This document shows positions 18,944 to 27,615 of a stretch of 64,000 nt of DNA, piece after piece. The stretch comes from an uncultured Nostocoides sp. (lineage in GTDB: Bacteria; Actinomycetota; Actinomycetes; Actinomycetales; Dermatophilaceae). Made by a program: the position numbers and the translations under genes. Every line of letters starts with the position of its first letter. Within the stretch, counting starts at the first letter, position 1. The stretch spans positions 51,371 through 115,370 of the forward strand of contig CALMQX010000026.1 of assembly GCA_937873315.1 (NCBI GenBank), read 5' to 3'. The notes beneath the pieces were generated by a model. That model saw only the letters and a list, made by a program, of their open reading frames with translations. It was not told where the DNA came from and did no database searches.

Positions 18944-19972
18944 TTACTCGGAGAGAATCCGGGAGACATAGGTCGCCACAGCACGCACTGCGGCCATCGT
19001 CGTCGGGTAGTCCATGCGGGTGGGTCCGACGACACCGAGCCCGCCGACCACATCACTGCCCGCGGCATACCCGCTGCTGATCATGGATGTGGACTGCAGT
19101 CCGGCATAAGGGTTTTCGTGACCAATGTGCACGGCAATGTCGCGCTGTTCGGACGCGGCCCCCAAGAGCTTGAGGAGGACGACGTGCTCCTCCAAGGCCT
19201 CCAGGACCGGGCCCAGGGTCAACGGGAAGTCCGAACTGACCCGCGCGAGATTCGCCGTCCCCGCGAGCACCACCCGCTCCTCGCGCTCCTCGACCAAGGC
19301 ATCTCGCAAGGCCAGCGAAATCGCCTCCGCGAGCGGGCGTAGCCGCACCGGTAGCCGCTCGAGCGCCGGGCCCAGGGCCGCGGCCGCCTCGGCGAGCAGC
19401 CGCCCGGTGGTCACGGAGTTGATCTCGGTGCGCAGCATTGACAAGTCGCGCTCGGCCGATTCAGAAGCCAGGTCAATCTGGGTATCGACGACCCTCTGCT
19501 CGACCCGCCCGGTGGTGGTGATGAGCACGACCAGCAATCTCGTCCCCGCGAGTGGCACCAACTCGACATGGCGGACGCCGGACCTGGCCAACGAGGGGTA
19601 CTGCACGATGGCCACTTGGCGGGTGATCGAGGCCAGTAAACGCACCGTGCGAGCAATGACGTCATCGAGGTCAACCGCGCCATCGAGGAAGGTCGAGATC
19701 GCGCGCTGCTCGGCCGAACTCATCGGCTTGATCGCCGAGAGCCGGTCGACGAAGAGCCGGTAGCCCGCGTCCGTGGGCACTCGACCAGCACTGGTGTGGG
19801 GGGCAGCGATCAGCCCGTCCTCCTCGAGCGAGGCCATGTCATTGCGGATGGTGGCCGCAGAGACGCCCAGGGCATGGCGATCGAGGAGCGCCTTGGACCC
19901 CACGGGCTCAGAGGTGTGGACGTAGTCCTGAACGATCGCCCGAAGGACCAGCAATCGCCGTTCCTCACTCAT
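18944..19972 (-). CDS. hrcA: Heat-inducible transcription repressor HrcA
   Basis: 342-residue repressor of class I heat-shock genes. The N-terminal winged HTH runs [20 protein letters not shown], then [20 protein letters not shown] and [16 protein letters not shown] long GAF-like/inserted dimerisation region follows. A GGAGGT ribosome-binding site precedes the ATG. A perfect CIRCE operator starts 31 bp upstream, so the hrcA-dnaJ unit is autoregulated. Confidence 0.97.
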   Translation of the reverse strand: MSEERRLLVLRAIVQDYVHTSEPVGSKALLDRHALGVSAATIRNDMASLEEDGLIAAPHTSAGRVPTDAGYRLFVDRLSAIKPMSSAEQRAISTFLDGAVDLDDVIARTVRLLASITRQVAIVQYPSLARSGVRHVELVPLAGTRLLVVLITTTGRVEQRVVDTQIDLASESAERDLSMLRTEINSVTTGRLLAEAAAALGPALERLPVRLRPLAEAISLALRDALVEEREERVVLAGTANLARVSSDFPLTLGPVLEALEEHVVLLKLLGAASEQRDIAVHIGHENPYAGLQSTSMISSGYAAGSDVVGGLGVVGPTRMDYPTTMAAVRAVATYVSRILSE

Positions 19973-20003
19973 CGCGTGGCCACCTCCGTCCTTCCCGGCT
20001 CAG

Positions 20004-20030
20004 TTGGCACTCTCAGCACTTGAGTGCCAA
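20004..20030. promoter_or_regulatory. CIRCE operator
   Basis: TTGGCACTC (20004-20012), a nine-base spacer, then GAGTGCCAA (20022-20030): the nine-base arms are perfect complements. The consensus is TTAGCACTC-N9-GAGTGCTAA, so each arm differs by one paired base. It lies upstream of hrcA-dnaJ on the minus strand and also just upstream of the DUF3097 gene on the plus strand. Confidence 0.95.
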
Positions 20031-20103
20031 TTCTATGCCGTCTTGGCGACACCTCGGTGCGCCCTGGCCGGTGGGCACGCCGCAGGCATTAGGTTCCGAT
20101 GTC

Positions 20104-20970
20104 GTGGATCGATATGGCGCGGACGTGCTCGGAGGCGACTGGCGACGTCCGCCACGCGGACGGTCCCAGGAGGTCGCAGCCGAGGTCGGACTGGTCGTCG
20201 AGGATGTGGAGACCGGCTGGTGCGGTGCCATCGTGCGCGTCGAGAAGGCCGGTGGCCAGCACGTGGTCCACCTCGAGGATCGCCACGGCGCTCTGCGGGC
20301 CTTCCCGCTCGGATCAGGCTTCCTGCTCGATGGCGCCCCCGTGATCCTCACCCCCGTGGTGACCACGCGCCCGCCGACCGCAGCCACGCGCACCGCCAGC
20401 GGCTCGAGGGCAGTGAGCGGGCAGCGCGCCCGCGTGGCTCGCGGCTCCCGGATCTTTGTGGAAGGCAGGCACGACGCGGAGTTGGTCGAGAAGATCTGGG
20501 GCGCTGACTTGCGCCTCGAGGGCGTGGTTGTGGAAATGCTCGATGGGGTCGATGACCTTGCCGCGGCAATTCGGGACTTCGCACCCGAGCCCGGTCGGCG
20601 GATGGGGGTGTTGGTCGATCACCTCGTCCCCGGCAGCAAAGAGACCCGGGTCGTCGAGGCTGCCCGGCAGGTCCGCCCGTATGCCGCCCATGTGCTGATT
20701 GTGGGACACCCCTACGTGGATGTGTGGCAGTCGGTGCGACCGGAACGATTGGGGCTGACCTCCTGGCCCAGCATCCCTAGGGGAAGCTCATGGAAACAGG
20801 GGATCTGTGCCGCACTGGGTTGGCCGCATGCGACGGTCACCGACCAAGCCATGGCATGGCGGCGGATCCTCGCCAGCGTGTCCACGTACACCCATCTCGA
20901 ACCCGCGCTGCTTGGACGGGTCGAGGAACTGATCGACTTCGTGACCGACCCCGGTCAGGGCGAGCCCTGA
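20104..20970 (+). CDS. DUF3097 protein
   Basis: About 288 residues of an actinobacteria-specific family with a Toprim-like middle (FVEGRHDAELVEKIWGADLR, then VGVLVDH-like MGVLVDHLVPGSKETRV) and ending ASVSTYTHLEPALLGRVEEL. Function unknown; the metal-binding Toprim-like signature suggests a nucleic-acid role (inference). The start is uncertain. The GTG at 20104 gives MDRYGADVLGGDW, the usual N-terminus. Upstream in-frame starts at 20035 (ATG) and 20020 (TTG) would overlap or abut the CIRCE element and include a rare TTA codon. It is divergent from hrcA across the CIRCE. Confidence 0.85.
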   Translation: MDRYGADVLGGDWRRPPRGRSQEVAAEVGLVVEDVETGWCGAIVRVEKAGGQHVVHLEDRHGALRAFPLGSGFLLDGAPVILTPVVTTRPPTAATRTASGSRAVSGQRARVARGSRIFVEGRHDAELVEKIWGADLRLEGVVVEMLDGVDDLAAAIRDFAPEPGRRMGVLVDHLVPGSKETRVVEAARQVRPYAAHVLIVGHPYVDVWQSVRPERLGLTSWPSIPRGSSWKQGICAALGWPHATVTDQAMAWRRILASVSTYTHLEPALLGRVEELIDFVTDPGQGEP

Positions 20971-21069
20971 GCCGCCCCTGAGGACGCCCCCGAAAGCACG
21001 AGGATGGGGTGCTCGCAGCCGCCCGGGTGTGCTGTGATGAATCCTGTGACACACCCCAAGGAGCAACCC

Positions 21070-21765
21070 ATGAGTGAGCAGGACGCCACCGATCAGCCAA
21101 GTTCGAGCGAGCAGGTGATCAGCGACCCGACGTTAGCGCTTCCGGCTGTCGATGAGACCCAGGTGGTCCCGCCGATGGAAGACAGCACGCTGGCGGTTTC
21201 GCCGCCGCCGCCCCCGCCGATGACTGAGCCCGTGCTCAGCGACCCTCCGGTGGGTCTGCCGACCGAACCTGCGGCGCCCGCCTTCCCACAGCCACAGGCG
21301 GCATTCCCACCGCCGCAGGCCACGATCCCGCAGGCACCTAGCTATCCGCCGCCGCCAGCGGGCTTCCCGCAGGCCGGTGGGTACACGCCCACGGCCGGTG
21401 CGGCAATGACGCCCGAGCAGGAGCGCAACATCGGCGTGCTTACCCACGCCGTTTCAGGAATCGCCTTTGTCCTGTCGGTGGGCACGCTCGGCTTCGTCGC
21501 CGCTCTCGTCCTTTACATCGTGTACAAGGACCGGGGCCCGTTTGTGCGCTCGCACACCGCCAATGCGCTCAACGTGCAGATCACCTGCGCGATCATGTTC
21601 GTCGCCGGTGTGATCTTCACGGTCACCTTGATTGGTGCCATCATCGGCATTCCGTTGATGATCGCGGCGGGCATCTACGGGGTCGTGATGCACATCCTGG
21701 GCGCCCTCAAGGCAAGCAATGGCGAGTTCTGGAACCCGCCGCTGACCATTCAGTTCGTCCGCTGA
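21070..21765 (+). CDS. DUF4870 membrane protein with Pro-rich N-terminus
   Basis: 231 residues. The first 115 are a Pro/Gln/Ala-rich, probably disordered cytoplasmic segment with a PPPPPP run and repeated FPQPQA/FPPPQA units. The C-terminal half is a DUF4870 domain: ERNIGVLTHAVSGIAFVLSV, a helix, KDRGPFVRSHTANALNVQIT, then two more helices. AAGGAG at 21058-21063 sits before the ATG at 21070. Its function is unknown. It is convergent with hemW, four bases from its stop. Confidence 0.85.
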   Translation: MSEQDATDQPSSSEQVISDPTLALPAVDETQVVPPMEDSTLAVSPPPPPPMTEPVLSDPPVGLPTEPAAPAFPQPQAAFPPPQATIPQAPSYPPPPAGFPQAGGYTPTAGAAMTPEQERNIGVLTHAVSGIAFVLSVGTLGFVAALVLYIVYKDRGPFVRSHTANALNVQITCAIMFVAGVIFTVTLIGAIIGIPLMIAAGIYGVVMHILGALKASNGEFWNPPLTIQFVR

Positions 21766-21768
21766 TCG

Positions 21769-22998
21769 CTAGTAGCCCAACAGGTTTCGAACGACGAGGT
21801 CAGCCAGGAGCCGGCCCTTGCGGGTGAGCACAACTCGTCTCGCTCGGAGCAAGTGAGCGCCATCGACGAGCCCGTCGGCCACGAGCCCCGCAAGGGCCCC
21901 TCGGCCGGCGGGCTCGACGGCGTCCAGGGGTAGCCCCTCCCTCGTGCGGATGCGCAGCAGCACCAACTCATCGCGCCGTTGGTCCGCATCGAGGACCTCC
22001 CGTGCGGCGGCCGGGGATTGCCCGGCCGCCAGCCGGGCGGCATACGCGCGGGGGTGCTTGGCATTCCACCAACGCACGCCGCCCACATGGCTGTGGGCTC
22101 CGGGCCCGGCCCCCCACCAGTGGCCGCCGAGCCAATAGCCCTCGTTATGCCGAGAGCGGGCGGCCTCGCTGCGGGTCCAGTTGCTCACCTCGTACCAGGC
22201 GAAGCCCGCGCTTGTGAGCAGCTCGTCGGCGAGCAGGTACTTGTCGGCTTCGTCGTCAGGGTCGGGTCGCGACCGCTCGCCTCGCCGCACCTGGGCGGCC
22301 AGCCGGGTGCCCTCCTCGACGACCAGGGCATAGGCGCTGATGTGGTCGGGCTCGCAGGCCAGGGCCGCCTCGAGTGAAGTCCGCCAATCGGCCAGGCTCT
22401 CCCCGGGGGTGCCATAGATCAGGTCGAGGCTGACCGCCAGCCCACAATCCCGGGCCGCCTGGATCACCGTGGGCAGCCGTGCCGGATCATGGGTGCGCTC
22501 CAACACCTCCAGCACATGCGGGACGGCGCTTTGCATCCCGAAGGACACCCGAGTGACACCAGCTGCAGCCAGCGCCTGCAGGGCCGGCTCGTCGACCGAA
22601 TCGGGGTTCGCCTCCACGCTGACCTCAGCCCCCGGCGCCAAGCCCCAGAGCTCTTCCACCCAACCCAGGAGCTCCCCCAGCATCTGCGGGGAGAGCATCG
22701 TGGGGGTGCCACCGCCCATGAAGACGGTGTCGACCCGGCGGCTGGTGCCGAGCACCCGGGCTGCTAGCTCCAGCTCGGCCCGCACGGCGCGCAGATAGTC
22801 CCCGGTGGCCTGGGCACCGTCCTGGTCCAACTCCCCCAGGGTGTAGGTGTTGAAGTCGCAGTAACCACAGCGGACCCGGCAAAAGGGCACGTGCAGGTAC
22901 ACCCCGAAAGGCGAATCGCCCGGTTCGAAGGCGTCCAATGCCGCCGGCGGCAATGCGCCATCGAGCGGCGCCAGGTCACCATCAGGCAGCTGGGGCAT
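21769..22998 (-). CDS. hemW: Radical SAM heme chaperone HemW
   Basis: 409 residues related to oxygen-independent coproporphyrinogen oxidase HemN but of the HemW (heme chaperone) branch. The 4Fe-4S/SAM motif is CRVRCGYC in VPFCRVRCGYCDFNTYT, followed by VFMGGGTPTMLS and SVEANPDSVDE. The cysteine normally added in true HemN (CX3CX2CXC) is replaced: the residue after CGYC-D is phenylalanine, as in HemW. The ATG at 22998 gives MPQLPDGDLAP, the usual N-terminus; an ATG at 23010 is the alternative. Confidence 0.9.
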   Translation of the reverse strand: MPQLPDGDLAPLDGALPPAALDAFEPGDSPFGVYLHVPFCRVRCGYCDFNTYTLGELDQDGAQATGDYLRAVRAELELAARVLGTSRRVDTVFMGGGTPTMLSPQMLGELLGWVEELWGLAPGAEVSVEANPDSVDEPALQALAAAGVTRVSFGMQSAVPHVLEVLERTHDPARLPTVIQAARDCGLAVSLDLIYGTPGESLADWRTSLEAALACEPDHISAYALVVEEGTRLAAQVRRGERSRPDPDDEADKYLLADELLTSAGFAWYEVSNWTRSEAARSRHNEGYWLGGHWWGAGPGAHSHVGGVRWWNAKHPRAYAARLAAGQSPAAAREVLDADQRRDELVLLRIRTREGLPLDAVEPAGRGALAGLVADGLVDGAHLLRARRVVLTRKGRLLADLVVRNLLGY

Positions 22999-23036
22999 GC
23001 CCGCGATCATCCCATGACCAGAGGCGACCTCCTACG

Positions 23037-23846
23037 ATGCCAACCGTGAGCACACGGTGGATCGAGGTCGACGGTGTGGTCAACATGCGTGAGCTGGGCG
23101 GCCTCCCGTTGAGCAATGGTGGGCGGGTGCCTCGCGGGGTGCTGATTCGGTCAGACAACCTGCAGGATCTGGGCGCGAGTGCCCGGGCTCGGCTGCGGGT
23201 CGAGTATGCCGTGAGCGATGTCGTGGACCTGCGCAGTTCCCTTGAACGCAAGATGGAGGGGCCGGCTCCGTGGGAGCGTGAAGGTGTCATCCGCCACCAC
23301 TACCTCTCCTTGGTTGCCGGTGACGTCCCGGTCGGCGACGAGGCGGTGCTTGGCCTGTCGTGGCGCCGTCCAGAGACTCGGCGGGATGCCGACTTCTGGG
23401 GCGCGCATTACCTCGGATACCTCGATGACCGACCGGATTCGGTGAGCGCCGCCCTTCGGGCGATCCTCACCGCCCGGGGCGCGACGGTAGTGCATTGTGC
23501 CGCCGGCAAAGATCGCACCGGTGTGGTCATCGCCATGGCACTCGACCTCGCGGGGGTGCCACGCGAGGAGATTGTGGCAGATTATCTGCTCACCGCAGAA
23601 CGCCTCGACGCCATCCTGCAGCGACTTGAGCCCCGGCCCGCGTACGGACCCGCCTTGGCCGAGCAACCGCCCGGCTCGCAAGTGCCGCGAGCAGCGGCGA
23701 TCGAGAGCATCCTGCAGGCGGTCGACGATCAGTGGGGCGGAGCATCCGGCTGGCTCCGGGAGGTCGCCGGGTGGCCCACCCAGGACATCTCAGATCTGCG
23801 CAACCGGCTCAGTGGCCGCGGAATTAGCGGGCAGGACGATCGCTGA
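23037..23846 (+). CDS. Tyrosine-protein phosphatase (Y_phosphatase3 type)
   Basis: 269 residues. The phosphatase P-loop is VVHCAAGKDRTGVVIAM, with catalytic cysteine and arginine in HCxxGxxR form. The N-terminus WIEVDGVVNMRELGG and the IRSDNLQDLG strand are typical of the actinobacterial/mycobacterial PtpB-like family that dephosphorylates phosphotyrosine and sometimes phosphoinositides. No signal peptide is seen. Start ATG at 23037; GTG at 23046 is possible. The 3' end overlaps the DUF4442 gene by 23 bp in convergent orientation. Confidence 0.9.
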   Translation: MPTVSTRWIEVDGVVNMRELGGLPLSNGGRVPRGVLIRSDNLQDLGASARARLRVEYAVSDVVDLRSSLERKMEGPAPWEREGVIRHHYLSLVAGDVPVGDEAVLGLSWRRPETRRDADFWGAHYLGYLDDRPDSVSAALRAILTARGATVVHCAAGKDRTGVVIAMALDLAGVPREEIVADYLLTAERLDAILQRLEPRPAYGPALAEQPPGSQVPRAAAIESILQAVDDQWGGASGWLREVAGWPTQDISDLRNRLSGRGISGQDDR

Positions 23847-24288
23847 CGTAAATGGTGATGATGCCCTCCACGACGACGACGCCGTCAGTCCGGACCGCCT
23901 TGACTCGCACCCCAACATCACCGGTCTCCAGCCAGTCCTGGGGATCGGTCTCGGCCACACAGAGCAGGTCGGTGGTCGACTTGGCCACGTAGTTGACCTG
24001 CATGCCCTTGGGAATCCACCGTCGCTCGGGCGGTGTGGTCGCCTCGGCAAGCAAACCCATCGCTGCCTCGAGACCATTGCAGACGGCGATCGCGTGCAGG
24101 GTCCCGATGTGGTTCTCCACCGAGTGCCGCAGCGCGATGGTCAACTCGGCGTAATGCGGACGCACCGTGCGAACCTGCGGTCGAACCGTGCGGAAGTACG
24201 GCGCCTTGCGCCCATACATCAACGAGAAGAAGCGCTTCCCCAAAGGCAAAGAGGACACACGTCGGTAGAGCTCGTAAGTCTGCGGCAT
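23824..24288 (-). CDS. DUF4442 hotdog-fold thioesterase-like protein
   Basis: 154 residues. YAELTIALRHSVENHIGTLH, ICNGLEAAMG-like AVCNGLEAAMGLLAEATTPP and the strand VNYVAKSTTDLLCVAETD are the DUF4442 version of the hotdog fold, related to acyl-CoA thioesterases; substrate unknown. The ATG (24286-24288) lies inside one arm of a perfect 15-bp inverted repeat, so ribosome access or transcription may be controlled by that structure. Confidence 0.85.
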   Translation of the reverse strand: MPQTYELYRRVSSLPLGKRFFSLMYGRKAPYFRTVRPQVRTVRPHYAELTIALRHSVENHIGTLHAIAVCNGLEAAMGLLAEATTPPERRWIPKGMQVNYVAKSTTDLLCVAETDPQDWLETGDVGVRVKAVRTDGVVVVEGIITIYVSDRPAR

Positions 24289-24320
24289 ACCCCGAATGCT
24301 AGGCGGGGGTATGCCGCAGA
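24279..24320 (-). promoter_or_regulatory. Perfect 15-bp inverted repeat over the DUF4442 start codon
   Basis: TCTGCGGCATACCCC at 24279-24293 is the exact reverse complement of GGGGTATGCCGCAGA at 24306-24320, with a 12-base loop. In the minus-strand transcript the initiation codon lies in the downstream arm, sequestered in the stem. It could be a dimeric operator or a translational control hairpin; it is too close to the start to be a terminator of that gene. Confidence 0.6.
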
Positions 24321-24357
24321 CCCGACGCAGAGTGGACGTGACGTACGTCCCAAGCGA

Positions 24358-25557
24358 TCAGCGGTGACGGTGCACGCGCCCCGGGATCCGGCGCACGGCC
24401 AGTGCCGCACCGATCCCGACGAGGGTCAAGCCCATCAGCGAGTAGATCCGCACGGCGTCGTTCATTCCCGTGTGGGCGAGCTCCTCGTGCGGTGTGGGCG
24501 TCACGGTCGGCGTCACCGTGGGCGTCGGCGTCTTAGTCGGCGTCTTAGTCGGCGTCGGAGTCGGCGTCGGAGTCGGAGTCGGGGTAGCCCCGGTGGCCTC
24601 ACCGCTGCCGCTAAAGCGGCGAACATCGTCGCGGACGATGATCGGGGTCTGGCCGTAGATCGTCAGGCGAGCACGGTTCCGATAGTCGGTGAGGCTCGGG
24701 TCGGTCACGGTCGCAGTGCCCCGCACGCGGATGTACATATTGGTCGCCACACCTTTAATCGTGAGCCGGAACCCATCTGGCGCTTCGGCCGGCCCCGGAC
24801 CGCACATCAGCGTGTACCGAGACGCCGGAATCGCGACATAGGCTCCGACGTGGCCCGAGTTGTCCTTGGCCTCGGCAACCTCGATGGACGCGCAGTCGAT
24901 GGTGTAGCCCCCACCCGTGATGTCGGTGATCTTGACCTCGCCGGTGGCGTTGGGGACCAAACCAAAGGTCGTCACGTGGATCGCAAAGACGAGTTGATCC
25001 TGCGCCGTCGGATCGGCCCACGCGAGCGACTTGCGGTTGCGCTCGGCCGGAGCAGTGGTGGGCGGGCCCACCACCACCTTGTCTTCAAAGGTGCCATCCG
25101 CCGTGAACGTCGCCGTTGCCGTATCGCCTTGGGTTACCTTCCCCGCCTCGAAGACGACCATCAATGCAGAGGTCCCGGAGATGTTCTTGTGGGTATCGAC
25201 GTATGACGTCAGCGTGACCGTCAGGACGTCACCGGTGATCGCCACCGTGCCAACGACCTCCCCCGTTGCCGGATCGAGGATGTTGAAGCCGCTTCGCACC
25301 CAATCAAAGGGGCCGGCCAGCGTCAGGGTGGCGGTGTCACCTGCCTTGGCCCCCGCTGGAACGGTGAAGTTCAGCGCCACATCCATGCGACTCTCCGGAC
25401 CAGCCGTCGTCGGCACGATCTGCACATTGGTGAAAAAGCCGGACAACACCGCTGCGTCGGCCTTCGAGGCTGCCCCCACCAAACCGAAGACCATTACCCC
25501 CAACATGGCGGCGAACACGAGGGCACGCCTCGTCGCCGACATCAACATCACACTCAT
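24358..25557 (-). CDS. LAxTG-anchored cell-wall surface protein
   Basis: 399 residues. The signal peptide (about residues 1-35, ending SKADAA) is followed by two Ig-like beta-sandwich regions resembling MSCRAMM-type adhesin folds (residues 38-170 and 180-300: the block starting VQIVPTTAGPESRMDVALNF and QLVFAIHVTTFGLVPNATGE). Then come a wall-spanning Thr-Pro tract (TPTPTPTKTPTK type, about 320-355) and a sorting signal: LAHTG, a hydrophobic helix and RRIPGRVHRHR. LAxTG is the class E sortase motif of high-GC actinobacteria. No sortase gene is in the window. AGGGAAA precedes the ATG. Probable surface adhesin; ligand unknown. Confidence 0.85.
   Translation of the reverse strand: MSVMLMSATRRALVFAAMLGVMVFGLVGAASKADAAVLSGFFTNVQIVPTTAGPESRMDVALNFTVPAGAKAGDTATLTLAGPFDWVRSGFNILDPATGEVVGTVAITGDVLTVTLTSYVDTHKNISGTSALMVVFEAGKVTQGDTATATFTADGTFEDKVVVGPPTTAPAERNRKSLAWADPTAQDQLVFAIHVTTFGLVPNATGEVKITDITGGGYTIDCASIEVAEAKDNSGHVGAYVAIPASRYTLMCGPGPAEAPDGFRLTIKGVATNMYIRVRGTATVTDPSLTDYRNRARLTIYGQTPIIVRDDVRRFSGSGEATGATPTPTPTPTPTPTKTPTKTPTPTVTPTVTPTPHEELAHTGMNDAVRIYSLMGLTLVGIGAALAVRRIPGRVHRHR
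24500..24595 (-). repeat. Trinucleotide-pair repeat coding the Thr-Pro wall spacer
   Basis: Plus-strand units of GTCGGC/GTCGGA and GTC-GGC-GTC recur in tandem, coding for alternating Thr-Pro with Lys/Val variants in the surface protein. Such short-period repeats can change length by slippage, in multiples of six bases that keep the frame. Confidence 0.75.
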
Positions 25558-25676
25558 GATTTCCCTGAATTCAGCCTAGATTTCCCTGTCCTGGCCTACA
25601 GTACGCCGCCCCACTACCGCTAGTCACATTACCGGTCGGTCATGTGGAAAACCTGGACGAACGGGTGATGAGAAGG

Positions 25677-27584
25677 CTACTTCTGCGGCTTCGTCGGCGA
25701 CTCACCCGAGGACAGCGCCGCGATGAATGCCTCCTGGGGCACCTCAACCCGGCCGACCATCTTCATCCGCTTCTTGCCTTCCTTCTGCTTCTCGAGCAGC
25801 TTGCGCTTTCGGGTGATGTCACCGCCGTAGCACTTGGCCAAAACATCCTTGCGGATTGCGCGAATGTTCTCGCGAGCAATGATCCGGCTCCCGATCGCGG
25901 CCTGAATCGGCACCTCGAATTGCTGCCGAGGGATGAGCTCTTTGAGCTTGCCGGCCATCATGACGCCGTAGCCGTAGGCGCGGTCCTTGTGGACGATCGC
26001 CGAAAAGGCGTCCACCGTTTCACCCTGGAGCAGGATGTCGACCTTGACCAGGTCAGCATCCTGGTCGCCGTCCATCTCATAATCGAGGCTGGCGTAACCG
26101 CGCGTGCGGGACTTCAACTGGTCAAAGAAGTCGAAGACAATCTCGGCGAGCGGCAGCGTATAGCGCATCTCCACCCGGTCCTCCGAGAGGTAGTCCATCC
26201 CTCGCAGAGTCCCCCGCTTGCCTTGGCACAGTTCCATGATCGCGCCGATGAACTCGCTCGGCGCCAGGATCGTGGCCCGCACGATCGGCTCACGGACCTC
26301 CGCGACCTTGCCGCCAGGGAACTCTGAGGGGTTGGTGACGGTGATCTCCTTGCCGTCCTCCATGGTGACCTCGTAGACCACATTGGGCTGCGTCGAGATC
26401 AGGTCGAGATTGAACTCGCGCTCCAGCCGCTCACGCACGATCTCCAGGTGCAGCAGACCGAGGAACCCGCAGCGGAAGCCGAAGCCGAGAGCCGCGCTGG
26501 TCTCGGGCTCGTACACCAAGGCCGCATCATTGAGTTTGAGTTTGTCCAGTGCCTCGCGCAGGTCGGGGTAATCCGAGCCGTCAATGGGATAGAGCCCTGA
26601 GAACACCATCGGCTTGGGGTCGCGGTAGCCACCCAGTGCCGCGGACGCTGGCTTGGCCGAGTTCGTCACCGTGTCACCCACGCGGGACTGGCGCACGTCT
26701 TTCACACCGGTGATGAGGTAGCCGACCTCACCCACACCAAGCCCCTTGCTGGTGACCGGTTCGGGGCTAATGACGCCAATCTCCAAGAGCTCATGGGTGG
26801 CCTTGGTCGACATCATGGCGATCCGCTCACGGGGATTGAGATCACCATCAATCACACGGACATAGGTGACCACACCGCGGTAGGTGTCGTACACCGAGTC
26901 GAAGATCATCGCTCGGGCCGGCGCCGACGGGTCGCCGACGGGATGCGGCACCTGCCGCACGATCTCGTCCAGCAACGGCTCGACTCCGGCGCCGGTCTTG
27001 CCCGAAACCCGCAAACAGTCCGCAGGATCACAGCCAATGAGTCCGGCCAACTCTTCGGCGTACTTCTCCGGCTGCGCGGCCGGGAGGTCGATCTTGTTGA
27101 GCACCGGGATGATGGTGAGGTCGTTCTCCATCGCCAGATAGAGGTTGGCCAGCGTCTGGGCCTCGATCCCCTGGGCAGCATCAACGAGCAGCACGGCACC
27201 CTCGCACGCGGCCAGGCTGCGGCTGACCTCATACGTGAAGTCGACGTGGCCAGGCGTGTCGATCATGTTGAGGACGAAGGGCGTGCCGCCGGACTCCCAG
27301 GGCAGGCGAACAGCCTGCGACTTGATCGTGATGCCTCGCTCCCGCTCGATGTCCATCCGGTCGAGATACTGGGCACGCATCAGACGATCGTCCACGACTC
27401 CGGTGATCTGGAGCATGCGGTCGGCCAGCGTCGACTTGCCATGGTCAATGTGGGCGATGATGCAGAAGTTGCGGATCGCCTCCGGTGGTGTCGCGTGCGG
27501 CTGCAGCACGGTGCGGGCACGGGGGGACAACGGTTTCGGTTCCTCGGCGGTCGGGAGTGGAGGTTCGGCCTCACAGTCTCCCAC
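25677..27584 (-). CDS. lepA: Elongation factor 4 (LepA)
   Basis: A 635-residue translational GTPase that remobilises stalled ribosomes and aids 30S biogenesis. G1 is AHIDHGKST, the switch contains RGITIKSQ, G3 is DTPGHVDF, G4 is NKID. The C-terminal LepA domain has the [20 protein letters not shown] block. The GTG at 27584 gives an N-terminal extension of about 35 residues before [15 protein letters not shown]; some homologues start closer to that motif. It lies 31 bp downstream of the aminotransferase gene. Confidence 0.96.
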   Translation of the reverse strand: MGDCEAEPPLPTAEEPKPLSPRARTVLQPHATPPEAIRNFCIIAHIDHGKSTLADRMLQITGVVDDRLMRAQYLDRMDIERERGITIKSQAVRLPWESGGTPFVLNMIDTPGHVDFTYEVSRSLAACEGAVLLVDAAQGIEAQTLANLYLAMENDLTIIPVLNKIDLPAAQPEKYAEELAGLIGCDPADCLRVSGKTGAGVEPLLDEIVRQVPHPVGDPSAPARAMIFDSVYDTYRGVVTYVRVIDGDLNPRERIAMMSTKATHELLEIGVISPEPVTSKGLGVGEVGYLITGVKDVRQSRVGDTVTNSAKPASAALGGYRDPKPMVFSGLYPIDGSDYPDLREALDKLKLNDAALVYEPETSAALGFGFRCGFLGLLHLEIVRERLEREFNLDLISTQPNVVYEVTMEDGKEITVTNPSEFPGGKVAEVREPIVRATILAPSEFIGAIMELCQGKRGTLRGMDYLSEDRVEMRYTLPLAEIVFDFFDQLKSRTRGYASLDYEMDGDQDADLVKVDILLQGETVDAFSAIVHKDRAYGYGVMMAGKLKELIPRQQFEVPIQAAIGSRIIARENIRAIRKDVLAKCYGGDITRKRKLLEKQKEGKKRMKMVGRVEVPQEAFIAALSSGESPTKPQK

Positions 27585-27615
27585 GAAATCTCCACGAGCC
27601 GGTCGAGCAGGCTCC

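Noticed and set aside
24500..24600. Possible CRISPR-like tandem repeat
   Set aside because: Short-period in-frame repeat that encodes the Thr-Pro wall spacer; there are no spacers.
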